Under the pieces are notes generated by a model that was not told where the DNA came from, made no database searches, and worked only from the letters and a program-made list of their open reading frames with translations. A DNA stretch of 64,000 bases from contig CANPZV010000001.1 of the NCBI GenBank assembly GCA_947589285.1, forward strand, positions 1 to 64,000, given 5' to 3'. The first letter of the stretch is position 1, and every line of letters begins with the position of its first letter. This DNA is from an uncultured Clostridia bacterium. Lineage in GTDB: Bacteria; Bacillota; Clostridia; Christensenellales; Borkfalkiaceae. The translations under genes and the position numbers were made by a program. Below, in pieces: positions 46,422 through 56,760 of the stretch.

Positions 46422-48911
46422 GTGAAAAAGAAACTGCTTCTTGCGATCGGACTGATCTGCCTCGCCTTCTCGCTCGCCACGGCGGGCTGCGGCCTTCAAA
46501 AAGGCCCGCAACAGCCCTCCGACGGGCCGACGCCCGAAGGTGCCGTCTATACCGTGACGGTCTCCTTCGACGATACGCTTGGCACCGTGACCCTCACCCC
46601 CTCCGCAGAGGGCAACAAATACTCCGCAGGCACGTCCGTCACGGCCGAGGCCGCCCCTCTTCCCGGGCGCACGCTCCTCTCCTTCAAGGCGGACGGCGAG
46701 GAAAAGACCCTCACGGACGACAAATATACCTTCGTCATCGGGAAGGACACCTCTCTTGAGGCGACCTTCGGGACGAATCCCATGCCCGCGAGCGTTTTCA
46801 ACAGCCTCAAGGGCAAGACCGCCTACACGGGCACAGGGGAGGAGGACCACATCTATGACGGGTATGAGGAGTACCCCATCGCCTATTCCTACAAGGTCGA
46901 AGTCGCCTTTGACGGCGATCTCGTCCACCATTCTCTCTATGAGAACGGAATGAATCTCTACCTCCATAATTGGATCTACAAGAACGAGAACGGCAAGGCC
47001 GTCTCCTACGCCCGCCAGATCGACAACTCCCTCGAGAGAAAGGACACGGGCGAGGACTTTTCCCGCTTCGGCAACCCCTTTGAGGCGATGACGGCGGAGG
47101 ACTTTATCGACATCGGTGACGACAACTACCTGCTCACCGACCCCGAAAAGGCCTCTGCGGCGGCGTTTGCCCTCACGGGCATGGAGGAGGAAATCGAAAA
47201 GTTTGTCGTCTGCGCAGACGGCGGCGTAGCCGTCCTCATCTCCATCGACAGCGTTGAGGACGCCCGCGGCGAGGGCATCACGATCGACTATATTTACACC
47301 TCGAGCTTTGTTTTCTTCGTCGCCGACCCCGTCGATCTCGACGGGCGCACCGAGGAGTATGAGACGAAGGCCGAACACGCCTCCCTCGCGGCCGCCCTTC
47401 AAAAGGCCGCCGCGGCCCAAAGCTACAAGTATCACGTCGTCGAGGACGGAAGCTACGAATACAACTTCTATGTCACCGACAAGGCGATCTATAACGACGA
47501 GGAGGGGTCTGAACTCGGCTACTACCTTCACAGCGACGATCTCGTCCACGAGATCTATATCGAGGACGGCAAACTCGTCCTCGGCGACCCCGTGCAGGGC
47601 ACCTTGGACGGAGAACACTATGTCACGACGTCGGATATCACCTCCCTGCAACCCGTCTTTGTCTTCGCGCCCGAACTCTTCGAGCCGAAGGGGAACGGCG
47701 TATTTGCCATGCGCCCCGAGGATCCCGACCTCATTCACGAGGTCGCACAGCGGATCTGGAGCTTCGGCGACGACCTCACGATGAACTTTGCGCAGACGGT
47801 CGAGATCACCGTCGAGAACGACGTTCTCAAAAAGATCTCCGTCACGTGCAAAGTCATGATGTTCGATACGACCTTTGAACTGACCTATTCGGGCTGGAAC
47901 GATACGGCCCTCCCCCTCCCCATCGAGGGGATCGGAGGCGGCACAAAGCCCGATACGCCCGTCACGCCCGACACGCCCGACACGCCCGCGCCCTATCCCG
48001 CCAAATTCATCGGGAAATACACGGGAGAAAAGTGGAGCGGCACGAAGTACGCCGTCGAGATCACCGCAACGGGCATCACCGTGTCGATCGATGAGGTACC
48101 CGCGACCGTTGCGGATATCGGCTACGACGCCGCAACGGGCAAGATCCCCCTCAAAGTCAACGGCATTCCCTGCACGATCTCCGCCACGGGGGAAGCAAGT
48201 TCGACCGTCAGCGAGATCACTTTCGTCTCCGATGACTTCACGATCAACGGGACGCTCGGCCGCGTCACGGAGGGCGGCGAAGGGACGGTGACGATCCCTG
48301 AACAGTTCTACGGCACCTTCGCATGCGACGAAAATCACAAGCACTACGAGGTCAAGATCTCCGCGAGCGGCGTCGAGGCCACAGTGGACGGCGCGGCGAT
48401 CACGGTCACCGTGACGGGATACAATATCCACAAGGAACTCGAGATCCTCTTTGACGGAACGCCCTGCAGTCTGTCCGTGGAGCTGGACAGCGAACAAAAG
48501 CCCCTCTCCATCGGCATAATGTCTGCCAATGACTTCAGCGTCAATCTCACGCTCTACCCCGTGGCGGGAGAAGGCCCCGCTTCCCCCGATGACGATGAAG
48601 GCGGCTCGGACGCTCCCGTCGCAGGCAAGGAAAAATTCTACGGAACGTATGAGGGAAAAGATGTTCCCCTCGACTCCGATGAAGGAACCACCTATCTCGT
48701 GACGATCTCCACAGGCGGGATCACAGTGTCGATCGACGGCGTCGCGGCAACGGTGACGGAAGTCAGCTACAACGAGGGCATGGAGGAATTTACGTTTAAG
48801 GTCAACGGCGAGGACTACTCCATTTCTGCAAATTCCGATGATGCTCCCCTTTCGGAAATTGCGCTCTGGTTCGAGGGCTTCCATAGCGCGATCTTGGCCC
48901 GCAAAGCGTAA
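46422..48911 (+). CDS. Lipoprotein with bacterial repeat-like domain and three tandem C-terminal modules
   Basis: Lipobox LATAGC; modules FIGKYTGEKW..ITVSIDEVPATV.., FYGTFACDEN..VEATVDGAAITV.., FYGTYEGKDV..ITVSIDGVAATV..; promoter TTGACG-N17-TATAAT at 46364-46392. Confidence 0.75.
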   Translation: MKKKLLLAIGLICLAFSLATAGCGLQKGPQQPSDGPTPEGAVYTVTVSFDDTLGTVTLTPSAEGNKYSAGTSVTAEAAPLPGRTLLSFKADGEEKTLTDDKYTFVIGKDTSLEATFGTNPMPASVFNSLKGKTAYTGTGEEDHIYDGYEEYPIAYSYKVEVAFDGDLVHHSLYENGMNLYLHNWIYKNENGKAVSYARQIDNSLERKDTGEDFSRFGNPFEAMTAEDFIDIGDDNYLLTDPEKASAAAFALTGMEEEIEKFVVCADGGVAVLISIDSVEDARGEGITIDYIYTSSFVFFVADPVDLDGRTEEYETKAEHASLAAALQKAAAAQSYKYHVVEDGSYEYNFYVTDKAIYNDEEGSELGYYLHSDDLVHEIYIEDGKLVLGDPVQGTLDGEHYVTTSDITSLQPVFVFAPELFEPKGNGVFAMRPEDPDLIHEVAQRIWSFGDDLTMNFAQTVEITVENDVLKKISVTCKVMMFDTTFELTYSGWNDTALPLPIEGIGGGTKPDTPVTPDTPDTPAPYPAKFIGKYTGEKWSGTKYAVEITATGITVSIDEVPATVADIGYDAATGKIPLKVNGIPCTISATGEASSTVSEITFVSDDFTINGTLGRVTEGGEGTVTIPEQFYGTFACDENHKHYEVKISASGVEATVDGAAITVTVTGYNIHKELEILFDGTPCSLSVELDSEQKPLSIGIMSANDFSVNLTLYPVAGEGPASPDDDEGGSDAPVAGKEKFYGTYEGKDVPLDSDEGTTYLVTISTGGITVSIDGVAATVTEVSYNEGMEEFTFKVNGEDYSISANSDDAPLSEIALWFEGFHSAILARKA

Positions 48912-48914
48912 CCC

Positions 48915-49262
48915 CCGCCGCTTCTCAGTCTCTGCGTCGCTTGAAGGCGTAGCCAAGGGACATCGTGAAACGTCAGTCCGTACTTCCCTCCACGGGATCC
49001 TTCCCTTCGCTCTGAATGACGCAAGAATGCGGCGGCAATTTAAGAACGACACCCCCTCAGTCACTCACTGCGTTCGTGCCAGCTCCCCTACAGGGGAGCC
49101 GAGAGACTGCCTTGCCCACCCCTTGAGGGGTGGGTGTCGAGCGAAGCGAGACGGAAGGGGTGTCATTCCGAATTTCCCCCACCGCAATTTTTCATTTTTC
49201 ATTTTTAATTTTTAATTTTCAATTCCAAACCATAGCGCAGGCCTTGCGGCCTGCGCTATGGT
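48915..49262. repeat. Repeat mosaic, AT-rich heptamer tract and hairpin
   Basis: 'gtcactcactgcgttcgtgccagctcccctacaggggagccgag', 'atttttcatttttcatttttaatttttaattttcaatt', CATAGCGCAGGCC-TTGC-GGCCTGCGCTATG. Confidence 0.8.
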
Positions 49263-49271
49263 TTTACAGAT

Positions 49272-49994
49272 TTACGCCATGATCGTCACGATGGGAATGT
49301 GGGGCGGGTCGTTGACGCGCAGAGGGAAACTACTCCGTCCGATCCCGCGGGAGACGACGAGATCCGTCCCCTCCGCAATGGGGTAAAGGCCCGAGGTGTA
49401 CTTCGGGAAGATCCCCTGTCCGGGGGCATACATGCCTCTGCCGAACAGCACGACCTGCCCGCCGTGCGCATGGCCCGAGAAGATGTAGTCGGGGCAGAGA
49501 ATGGACGCGTGTCCCTTGGCCCGCTCGGGGTGGTGGGCGAGGAGGATCTTCACCCCCTCTCCCATGAAGCGCGGCGCGCCCCTGTCCTCGGTGTCCCCCG
49601 CGATCAGAAAGTCAACGCCGCCGAGCCGCGCGGAAAGGCAAGAGCCTGTCACATCGTGTACGCCGCTCTCTTTGAGGAGTTGTTTCAGCCCCTCCGCGTC
49701 CTTGCACTTTCTCTCGTGGTTGCCCTCGGCGTAGAACACGGGAACGAGGGCGCAAAGCTCCTCCAAAAATTCCCGCGCACCGCACCGCGCGACGTCCGCC
49801 CTATACCAGACGAGATCGCCCGTGAGGAAGGCGGCGTCGATCTCCCGCGCCTCCAATTCCTTTAAGATCGCGCCCGCGTCTGCGGGCATGTGCGGAAAGT
49901 GCAGGTCGGAGAGCTGTGCGGCCTTGACGGAACGCTCTCCCTGCCCCAACACGATCTCCTCATAGGCGATGCGCTTGTTCTCGAAAATTCCCAT
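49272..49994 (-). CDS. Metallophosphoesterase (YkuE-like)
   Basis: QLSDLHFPHMPADAGAIL...LTGDLVWY...GNHERKC...IFSGHAHGGQV. Confidence 0.88.
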   Translation of the reverse strand: MGIFENKRIAYEEIVLGQGERSVKAAQLSDLHFPHMPADAGAILKELEAREIDAAFLTGDLVWYRADVARCGAREFLEELCALVPVFYAEGNHERKCKDAEGLKQLLKESGVHDVTGSCLSARLGGVDFLIAGDTEDRGAPRFMGEGVKILLAHHPERAKGHASILCPDYIFSGHAHGGQVVLFGRGMYAPGQGIFPKYTSGLYPIAEGTDLVVSRGIGRSSFPLRVNDPPHIPIVTIMA

Positions 49995-50036
49995 GGTTTT
50001 ATTATATGCCCCTGCAATGCCTTTTCAAAACAGGGG

Positions 50037-51044
50037 TCATTTCAGCCAATCCTTAAACGCCTTGAATGCGGAGGGAATGGCATATTCCCTCCCGATCTCC
50101 TCCGCCGTCGCCCAAAGAAAGGCGGGGAAGGGTTCTTCCGTCTCCCAAAGCCGACCCGTCATGCGCCACTCCACATGGGTGAACACATGCTTTGCCGTCC
50201 TCTCCGCCAATGCCTTCCCCTGCGGCAGGGGGCAGGGCGGCGGAGCCGAGGCGGGCGAATTGGGGAATTCCCACAGCCCCTTCAACAGCCCCTCCGTCCG
50301 CTTGCGGAGCGCGTACTTTCCCCCGCACCGCAGGACGTAGACGTTCAGATGCTCCACCCGCCTCGCCTTCTTTTCGGCGCGGACGGGGTACCTTTCTTCC
50401 TCCCCGCAGAGGTGGGCGCGGCACAGCTCCCGCCACGGGCATGCGCCGCAGAGCGGGACGCCGTTGGGCAGACAGACGATCGCGCCGAGTTCCATGAGGC
50501 CCTCGCAGAAGTCGGCCGTGTCATTGGGATAGACCTGCCGAAGCATTTCCTTGAACTTCCGCTTCAGCGCGTCGCCCTCCGCACTGCCGTCGGCGAAGAG
50601 ACGGGTGAGAATGCGGACGACGTTGCCGTCCACGGCGGGTTCTTTGAGGCCCAAGGCAATGGAGCAGAGTGCGCCCGCGGTGTAATCTCCGACGCCCGCG
50701 AGCGATTTTACCCCCTCCCATGTCCGAGGGGTACCCTCCGCAAAGAGGGTCTCCGCGGCCGATTTGAGGTTGCGGGCGCGGGAGTAGTAGCCAAGCCCTT
50801 CCCACGCCTTCATGACCTCGTCCTCGGAGGCGGCGGCGAGGTCTCTTTCCGTGGGGAACTTCTCCAAAAAGGCGACGTACTTCTCCTTGACCGCCTCGAC
50901 GCGCGTCTGTTGGAGCATGAGTTCGGCGACGAGGGAGGTGTAGAAAGTTCTGTCGTGCCGCCACGGGAGATCCCGTTTGTTTTCGCGGAACCAGCTCAGA
51001 AGCCTCGGCACCGCACGTTGTAAAAGTTCAATATCGCGATCCAT
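50037..51044 (-). CDS. mutY: A/G-specific adenine glycosylase
   Basis: LPWRHDRTFYTSLVAELMLQQTRVEAVKEKY; LAGVGDYTAGALCSIAL; CX6CX2CX5C cluster. Confidence 0.95.
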   Translation of the reverse strand: MDRDIELLQRAVPRLLSWFRENKRDLPWRHDRTFYTSLVAELMLQQTRVEAVKEKYVAFLEKFPTERDLAAASEDEVMKAWEGLGYYSRARNLKSAAETLFAEGTPRTWEGVKSLAGVGDYTAGALCSIALGLKEPAVDGNVVRILTRLFADGSAEGDALKRKFKEMLRQVYPNDTADFCEGLMELGAIVCLPNGVPLCGACPWRELCRAHLCGEEERYPVRAEKKARRVEHLNVYVLRCGGKYALRKRTEGLLKGLWEFPNSPASAPPPCPLPQGKALAERTAKHVFTHVEWRMTGRLWETEEPFPAFLWATAEEIGREYAIPSAFKAFKDWLK

Positions 51045-51059
51045 AGTGTTGCGTAAGGT

Positions 51060-51920
51060 TGAGAAATGGCAAAAGCCTACCCCTTGGGGGCTTCTGCGGA
51101 GCGGGTGGTGGGGGGGGTGCGCTCATTCTGAACGAAGTGAAGAATCCCCTTGAACGAAGTCCTCTCGTCGCCCCTCATAGGGGAGATGTCACGAAGTGAC
51201 AGAGGGGTTTTTCTTGGCTCCCCTGCAGGGGAGCTGTCGAGCGAAGCGAGACTGAAGGGTTTTGAAACCCCTTTCCCCTCGCAAGCTCGGGGACTTCCCC
51301 TAATAGGGGCAGCAAGGGGAGTCACCCCCTTCCCTACCCGTTACGGCGGCAGGGGTGGGGGGGCGTTCCTAAATCACCGCGCGTGGCGGGGTCCCCCGCC
51401 TAAGCCTCAGGGATCCCAAAAAATATTGCAAAGCAAGATTTTTTGGGAAAAGGAGCGACCTGCGTTCAAAGCAACGGTTTTGCGTTCTCGCAAAACCGCG
51501 CAAACTGCGCAGCGTCGCGACGCCGTACCCTACGGGAACCACAATGACTTTCAAGGTACGAAAGTTCGTGGGGTGATAAGGCTATGGAATGCACAGTGCT
51601 GACCCCTCGAACATTTCTTTTCGATGCCCCGCGAGATTCTTTGCTACGCTCTGAATGACGCAGAAATAAGGTGACCCACCCCCCTTCCCCCCTCCCAAGG
51701 AGGGGGCGAGAAAGTGGCGGGTCGAGCAAAGAAATGTTCGAAACATTCCAAAAATACTTGCCTTAGGCGGAATTCACTTCCGCCGTGGGCGACCACATTT
51801 GGTACCCTACGGGAACCACACTGTCTTTCAAGGAAGTATAGTTCGTGGGGTGACAAGGTTATGGAATGCACATCGTTGACCCCTCGAACACATTTGTTTT
51901 CGCAGAAAACAAATCGTTCG
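51060..51920. repeat. Repeat mosaic with two element B copies (51379-51741 open; 51757-51920 closed)
   Basis: Open arms TCGAACATTTCTTT (51607-51620) and AAAGAAATGTTCGA (51728-51741); closed hairpin at 51885-51920. Confidence 0.9.
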
Positions 51921-51930
51921 AAATACCCCC

Positions 51931-53595
51931 TTAAAACAATCCCTTTATCTTCCCCTCTCCGTCCACGTCGATGCGGCAGGCGGCGGGGTCCTTGGGCAGC
52001 CCCGGCATCGTCATGACGTTCCCCGTCAGCGCGACGACGAAGCCCGCCCCCGCAGAGACCTTCACCTCCCTCACGGTGATGAAAAATCCCTCGGGCGCAC
52101 CGAGCTTTGTCGGGTCGTCGGAGAAGGAATACTGCGTCTTTGCCATGCAGACGGGGAGTTCCCCAAACCCCAACGCCTCGAGGCGTGCGATCTGTTCCTC
52201 GGCTTCGGGCGTGAATTCTACGCCGCTCCCGCCGTAGATCTTCGTCACAATGGCGGCGATCTTCTCGCGGATCGGGGCCTTCTCGTCATAGCAATAGGTG
52301 AAATGGCCTTCCTCTTCGCAGAGTTGTACGACCTTCCCTGCGAGCGAAAGTCCTCCCTTTCCCCCCTCCGCCCAGACGGTGGAGAGGGCAACGTCCGCGC
52401 CGATCCCCTTGCACGCCTCGAAGATGAGGGAAATTTCGGCGTCGGTGTCCGCAGGGAAGCGGTTGACGGCGACGATCGCGGGCAAATGATACACGTCCCT
52501 GATGTTGGAGAGGTGCCGCAGGAGGTTGGGAAGTCCCCGCCGCAGCGCGTCCACGTCCTCCCGCCCGAGGTCGGCCTTCGGCGTCCCGCCGTGCATCTTG
52601 AGGGCGCGGACGGTGGCGACCACGACGACGGCCGAGGGCTTCAGCCCCGCCGCCCTGCACTTGATATCAAAGAATTTCTCCGCGCCGAGGTCCGCGCCGA
52701 AGCCCGCCTCCGTCACGACGTAATCGCCGAGCGCGAGAGCCGTCTTTGTCGCGATGACGGAGTTGCACCCGTGGGCGATGTTGGCGAACGGCCCGCCGTG
52801 TACAAGCGCGGGCGTCCCCTCGAGCGTCTGCACGAGGTTGGGCTTCAAGGCCTGTTTGAGCAGGGCGGCCATCGCCCCCGCCGCTTTCAGGTCCCCCGCC
52901 GTCACGGGCGTATCATCATAGGTATAGCCGACCACGATGCGCGAGAGCCGCTCTTTGAGGTCGGAGAGGGAGGTCGCAAGGCAGAGGATCGCCATGACCT
53001 CGCTCGCGACGGTGATGTCGTAGCCGTCCCTGCGCGGGACGCCGTTCTTCCCCCCGCCGAGGCCGTCCTCGATGAAGCGGAGCTGGCGGTCGTTCATGTC
53101 CACGCACCGCTTCCATGAGATCTTTTCGGGGTCGATGCCGAGCGCATTCCCCTGAAAGATGTGATTGTCGATCATGGCGGCGAGGAGATTGTTGGCGGCC
53201 CCCACCGCGTGGATGTCCCCCGTAAAATGGAGGTTGATGTCCTCCATGGGGACGACCTGCGCATAGCCGCCGCCCGCCGCGCCCCCCTTGACGCCGAACA
53301 CGGGACCGAGGGAGGGTTCCCGCATGGCGACGACGGCCCTCTTCCCCAGCCGCGAAAGGCCGTCCGCGAGGCCGATGGTGGTCGTCGTCTTTCCCTCGCC
53401 CGCGGGCGTCGGGGTGATGGCGGTGACGAGGATGAGTTTGCTCCCCCGCTTCGGCCGCTCCATAACGGAGAGGGCGATCTTGGCCTTGTCTCTGCCGTAA
53501 TATTCTATCTCGTCCTCGCTGAGGCCGAGCTTCTGCGCGATCCTGAGGATATGCTCCGTTTTCGCTTCCTGCGCGATCTCGATATCCGTTTTCAT
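51931..53595 (-). CDS. fhs: Formate--tetrahydrofolate ligase
   Basis: [57 protein letters not shown]. Confidence 0.97.
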   Translation of the reverse strand: MKTDIEIAQEAKTEHILRIAQKLGLSEDEIEYYGRDKAKIALSVMERPKRGSKLILVTAITPTPAGEGKTTTTIGLADGLSRLGKRAVVAMREPSLGPVFGVKGGAAGGGYAQVVPMEDINLHFTGDIHAVGAANNLLAAMIDNHIFQGNALGIDPEKISWKRCVDMNDRQLRFIEDGLGGGKNGVPRRDGYDITVASEVMAILCLATSLSDLKERLSRIVVGYTYDDTPVTAGDLKAAGAMAALLKQALKPNLVQTLEGTPALVHGGPFANIAHGCNSVIATKTALALGDYVVTEAGFGADLGAEKFFDIKCRAAGLKPSAVVVVATVRALKMHGGTPKADLGREDVDALRRGLPNLLRHLSNIRDVYHLPAIVAVNRFPADTDAEISLIFEACKGIGADVALSTVWAEGGKGGLSLAGKVVQLCEEEGHFTYCYDEKAPIREKIAAIVTKIYGGSGVEFTPEAEEQIARLEALGFGELPVCMAKTQYSFSDDPTKLGAPEGFFITVREVKVSAGAGFVVALTGNVMTMPGLPKDPAACRIDVDGEGKIKGLF

Positions 53596-53691
53596 AACCG
53601 CCTCCCTTTGCTTCCTCCAAAGTATAGCAAATCCTCCCTCTTTTTGTCAATCAAAGGGGGAGGGAAATTTGAAATCGCGGCCGCGGAAGGG

Positions 53692-54519
53692 TCACTTCTG
53701 GTTGAATTTTCTGCTCACGAGCCAATCGGTCACGCGCTCGGGAAGGAGCTTGTACATGTACCGCGTGAAGGCGTTCTTCCCGCCCGCGACGGTCACGGGC
53801 GCGGGGTTCTTCTTGTGGGCGAGTTTGACGATCGCGTCGGCCACGAGGGAGGGATTCATTCCCCCCTGCTCCATGTTGGCGAGCGCGGCGGAGGCCTTTT
53901 TGACCGAGGAGATGTAGGACCTTGCGTCCTCCGCGCCGTACACCCGCCTCGCATAGGTGAAGTCCGTCGCCGTCCCGCCGGGGAGAAGGGCGCAGACGCG
54001 CACACCCTGCTTTTTCAGCTCCAGATCGCTCTCCCGTGCGAGCATGACGAGGGCGGCCTTGGAGGAGGAATAGAACCCGTCGAACGGAATGGGGAGATCC
54101 CCGCCGAGGGAGCCGACGAGAACAGCCCTCCCGCCCCGCTTTTTCAGGAAGGGAGCGGCGGCTTTCAGGGCCTCCACCGCGCCGAAATAGTTGACTTCAA
54201 AGAGATAGCGGTAGTCTCCGCTCTTTGCGTATTCCAAGGGGGCGGCCATGGAGAATCCCGCCGAATAGACGAGGATATCGATGCCGTCCGTCTCTGCCCC
54301 GACGTCCTCGATGGCACGCTTCAACGCCCCCTCTTCGGAGGCGTCGGCCTCGATCGTCTGCACTCTGTCCCCCTGAAAGGGCGTGCGGGAGATGTTAAAG
54401 ACCCTGTACCCGCGTGCGGTGAGGCGGAGGGCGGTCTCACGGCCGATGCCCGACGACCCGCCGACGACCACGGCGACCCGCCTCTGCGGCGAAACTTTTT
54501 CCCTTTTTTCTTCTTCCAT
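53692..54519 (-). CDS. Short-chain dehydrogenase/reductase
   Basis: VAVVVGGSSGIGRETALRL...ILVYSAGFSMAAPLEY...GFYSSSKAALVML (YxxxK variant region). Confidence 0.85.
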   Translation of the reverse strand: MEEEKREKVSPQRRVAVVVGGSSGIGRETALRLTARGYRVFNISRTPFQGDRVQTIEADASEEGALKRAIEDVGAETDGIDILVYSAGFSMAAPLEYAKSGDYRYLFEVNYFGAVEALKAAAPFLKKRGGRAVLVGSLGGDLPIPFDGFYSSSKAALVMLARESDLELKKQGVRVCALLPGGTATDFTYARRVYGAEDARSYISSVKKASAALANMEQGGMNPSLVADAIVKLAHKKNPAPVTVAGGKNAFTRYMYKLLPERVTDWLVSRKFNQK

Positions 54520-54544
54520 ACCCAAATTATGGGCGTTTTCATGA

Positions 54545-54850
54545 AAAATTAAAGATGAAAATGAAAAATTGAGCGCGAAAAGGCTCCTCCTGAGGAGGAG
54601 CTGTCACCGTAGGTGACTGAGATGGGCATGATTCAGAACCGTTGCCCACCCCCCTACCCCCCTCCCATGGAGGGGGTAATGACTTCGTTTGAGGGGATTC
54701 TTCGACACGCCGCCTGCGGCGGCGGCTCAGAATGAGCAGAGGGGGCGCGCGAACTGCTCCCCTCAATGGGTGGGGGTCGAAAATAAATCGCTCATGCTGA
54801 GGCGCAGCCGAAGCATCTCATAGACCCACGGAGTGCCCCGCGTCATTCCG
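54545..54850. repeat. Repeat mosaic (families A and D)
   Basis: 'ttgcccacccccctacccccctcccatggagggggtaatgacttcgtttgaggggattcttcgacacgccgcctgcggcggcggctcagaatgagc', also at 316-360. Confidence 0.85.
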
Positions 54851-54867
54851 ATCCCGTTCCGTCATGG

Positions 54868-55638
54868 TCAGCCGAGGGCGACGTCGAGGAGCATCATCAC
54901 GCAGAAGCCGAGGATCAGCCCGAGCGAGGCGAGGGTCTTACTGTTTGAAAAACATTCGGGGACGAGTTCGGAACACACGACCGCCACCATCGCCCCCGCG
55001 GAGAAGGCGAGTGCCCACGGCAGCAGCCCCGCAATGAATCCCGCCGCCAACGCGCCCAAAACGCACGCGGGGATCTCCACCGCGCCCGACAGCGAGGAAA
55101 AGGCAAAGCTCTTCCCGCGGGACAGCCCCTTGGCGCGCAGAGGGAAGGCGACGCACAGCCCCTCGGGAAAGTTCTGGATGCCGATGCCGAGGGCGAGGAG
55201 AAAGGCCGACAGAACGGCGTGTTCCCCGCCCGCGACGGCAAACGCCACGCCGACGGCCATGCCCTCGGGGATATTGTGCATCGTGACGGCGAGGAAGAGG
55301 AGGGCGTTCTTCTCGTCCCCGAACTTCGTCACCTTCTTCTTCCGCTTGGAGAGGAGGAGGTCGCTCGCGATGATGAACATGCCGCCGAGCAGGAACCCGA
55401 GGGTCACCGTGACGGCAGGGGGGAGAACGTTCTCGTATTCGAGGGCGGGGAGCAGGAGGGAGAAGAAGGAGGCGGCGATCATGATGCCCGCCGCCGCGCC
55501 GTTCATGAGCGTCAGAACGAATGGCTTCACTCCCTTCGAGAAGAACACAAAGGACGCCCCCAGCGTCGTGAGCGTGAAGAGCATGAGAGAGGCGAACACG
55601 GCCTGCTCCCACGGGAAGAGCGACAAAAACCACTGCAT
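54868..55638 (-). CDS. ZIP family metal transporter
   Basis: LAVTMHNIPEGMAVGVAFAVAGGEHAVLSAFLLALGIGIQNFPEGLCVAFPLRAKG. Confidence 0.93.
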   Translation of the reverse strand: MQWFLSLFPWEQAVFASLMLFTLTTLGASFVFFSKGVKPFVLTLMNGAAAGIMIAASFFSLLLPALEYENVLPPAVTVTLGFLLGGMFIIASDLLLSKRKKKVTKFGDEKNALLFLAVTMHNIPEGMAVGVAFAVAGGEHAVLSAFLLALGIGIQNFPEGLCVAFPLRAKGLSRGKSFAFSSLSGAVEIPACVLGALAAGFIAGLLPWALAFSAGAMVAVVCSELVPECFSNSKTLASLGLILGFCVMMLLDVALG

Positions 55639-55743
55639 GGGCAGGACCTCCGAGGGTATTTCATAGGTACAGTCACTCCATCTTATGCGGGCGGGCATTT
55701 CCGCCGTGTCTGAATTTTTTTGACAAAATTTTTGAATACTGTC

Positions 55744-55772
55744 TTGACAAGGAAATAAGTCGGCGGTATAAT
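55744..55772 (+). promoter_or_regulatory. SigA-type promoter
   Basis: TTGACA-N17-TATAAT. Confidence 0.85.
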
Positions 55773-55803
55773 GTAGCTTAGAAAAATATCGGGGGAGAAC
55801 TTT

Positions 55804-56268
55804 ATGAACGTATTTGCTTTCATCACGCTGATCCTGACGGCCTTCACGCTCCTGTATTATTGCTATATCGCAAACAATACGGAAGAGCATGACGTCTCCT
55901 TCTTCATCAGCGTCGAACTCATCATCATGGTCATGAACCTCTGCACGAACCAGGGCGGCGTGTTCGGCCTCGCATGGCTGTATCTCGTCGTGGACCTCGT
56001 GTTCCTCGGCGTCGGCTGGCTCATCGACGCGCAGGATTCCGTCGGATTCTACACCTCTATCGGCCCTTGGTTCAAGAACACCTTCACGGACAAAGACACC
56101 ATTCTCTGGAAGGTCCTCTCCTTCGTCTTGTTCCCTGCGGGCGCGGTCCTCTACTTTGTGAAGTACAACAACGACGCGACGCTCGCAAAGACGTGCGGCA
56201 GGGCGGCCTTCTTCGGGCTTCTGCTCTGGATCGTTCTCCTTTGGGCGATCCTCGGCCTCGCGCTCTGA
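55804..56268 (+). CDS. Hypothetical membrane protein, 154 aa
   Basis: Several hydrophobic segments; own promoter. Confidence 0.65.
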   Translation: MNVFAFITLILTAFTLLYYCYIANNTEEHDVSFFISVELIIMVMNLCTNQGGVFGLAWLYLVVDLVFLGVGWLIDAQDSVGFYTSIGPWFKNTFTDKDTILWKVLSFVLFPAGAVLYFVKYNNDATLAKTCGRAAFFGLLLWIVLLWAILGLAL

Positions 56269-56334
56269 GTGTAGACGAAAACTTCTCCGTCCCCTCCTCG
56301 GGGACGGTTTTTTGTGGGGAAGGACAAAATCGAG

Positions 56335-56640
56335 TGCAAAACGCTCATTCTGACCCTGAGCTTGCCGAAGGGGAAGAATCCCCTCAAACGAAGTCCCTGG
56401 TAGCGGCGTCATGCTGAGAAGGAATGTTGTATAAAGTCAAAAGAGCCTGACCCGAAGCATCTCGCCGCTACTATGCAGACGCCCCGCGAGATTCTTCGGG
56501 TCAAGTCATCAAACTTCGTCCTGCCCCCGTTTCTCAGAATGACGCGGGGCTGCTCCGTGGGTTTATGAGATCCTTCGCTACGCTCAGGATGAGCGGGCGC
56601 GGCACGATGAGCGCGGCGGGACGCATGTCCCGCCGCGCTC
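56335..56640. repeat. Repeat mosaic
   Basis: Family D pieces with variant spacer; hairpin 56609-56640 same as 45944-45975. Confidence 0.8.
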
Positions 56641-56760
56641 CATTTTCCATTCCCTTTTCCCCTTTTCCAAACAATGGAACGGGGAATTTTTTCGTCCCCC
56701 CCCTTTACAAAACCGCAATTTTATTGTATGATAGAATAAAAGGATCATCAGGAGAAAATC

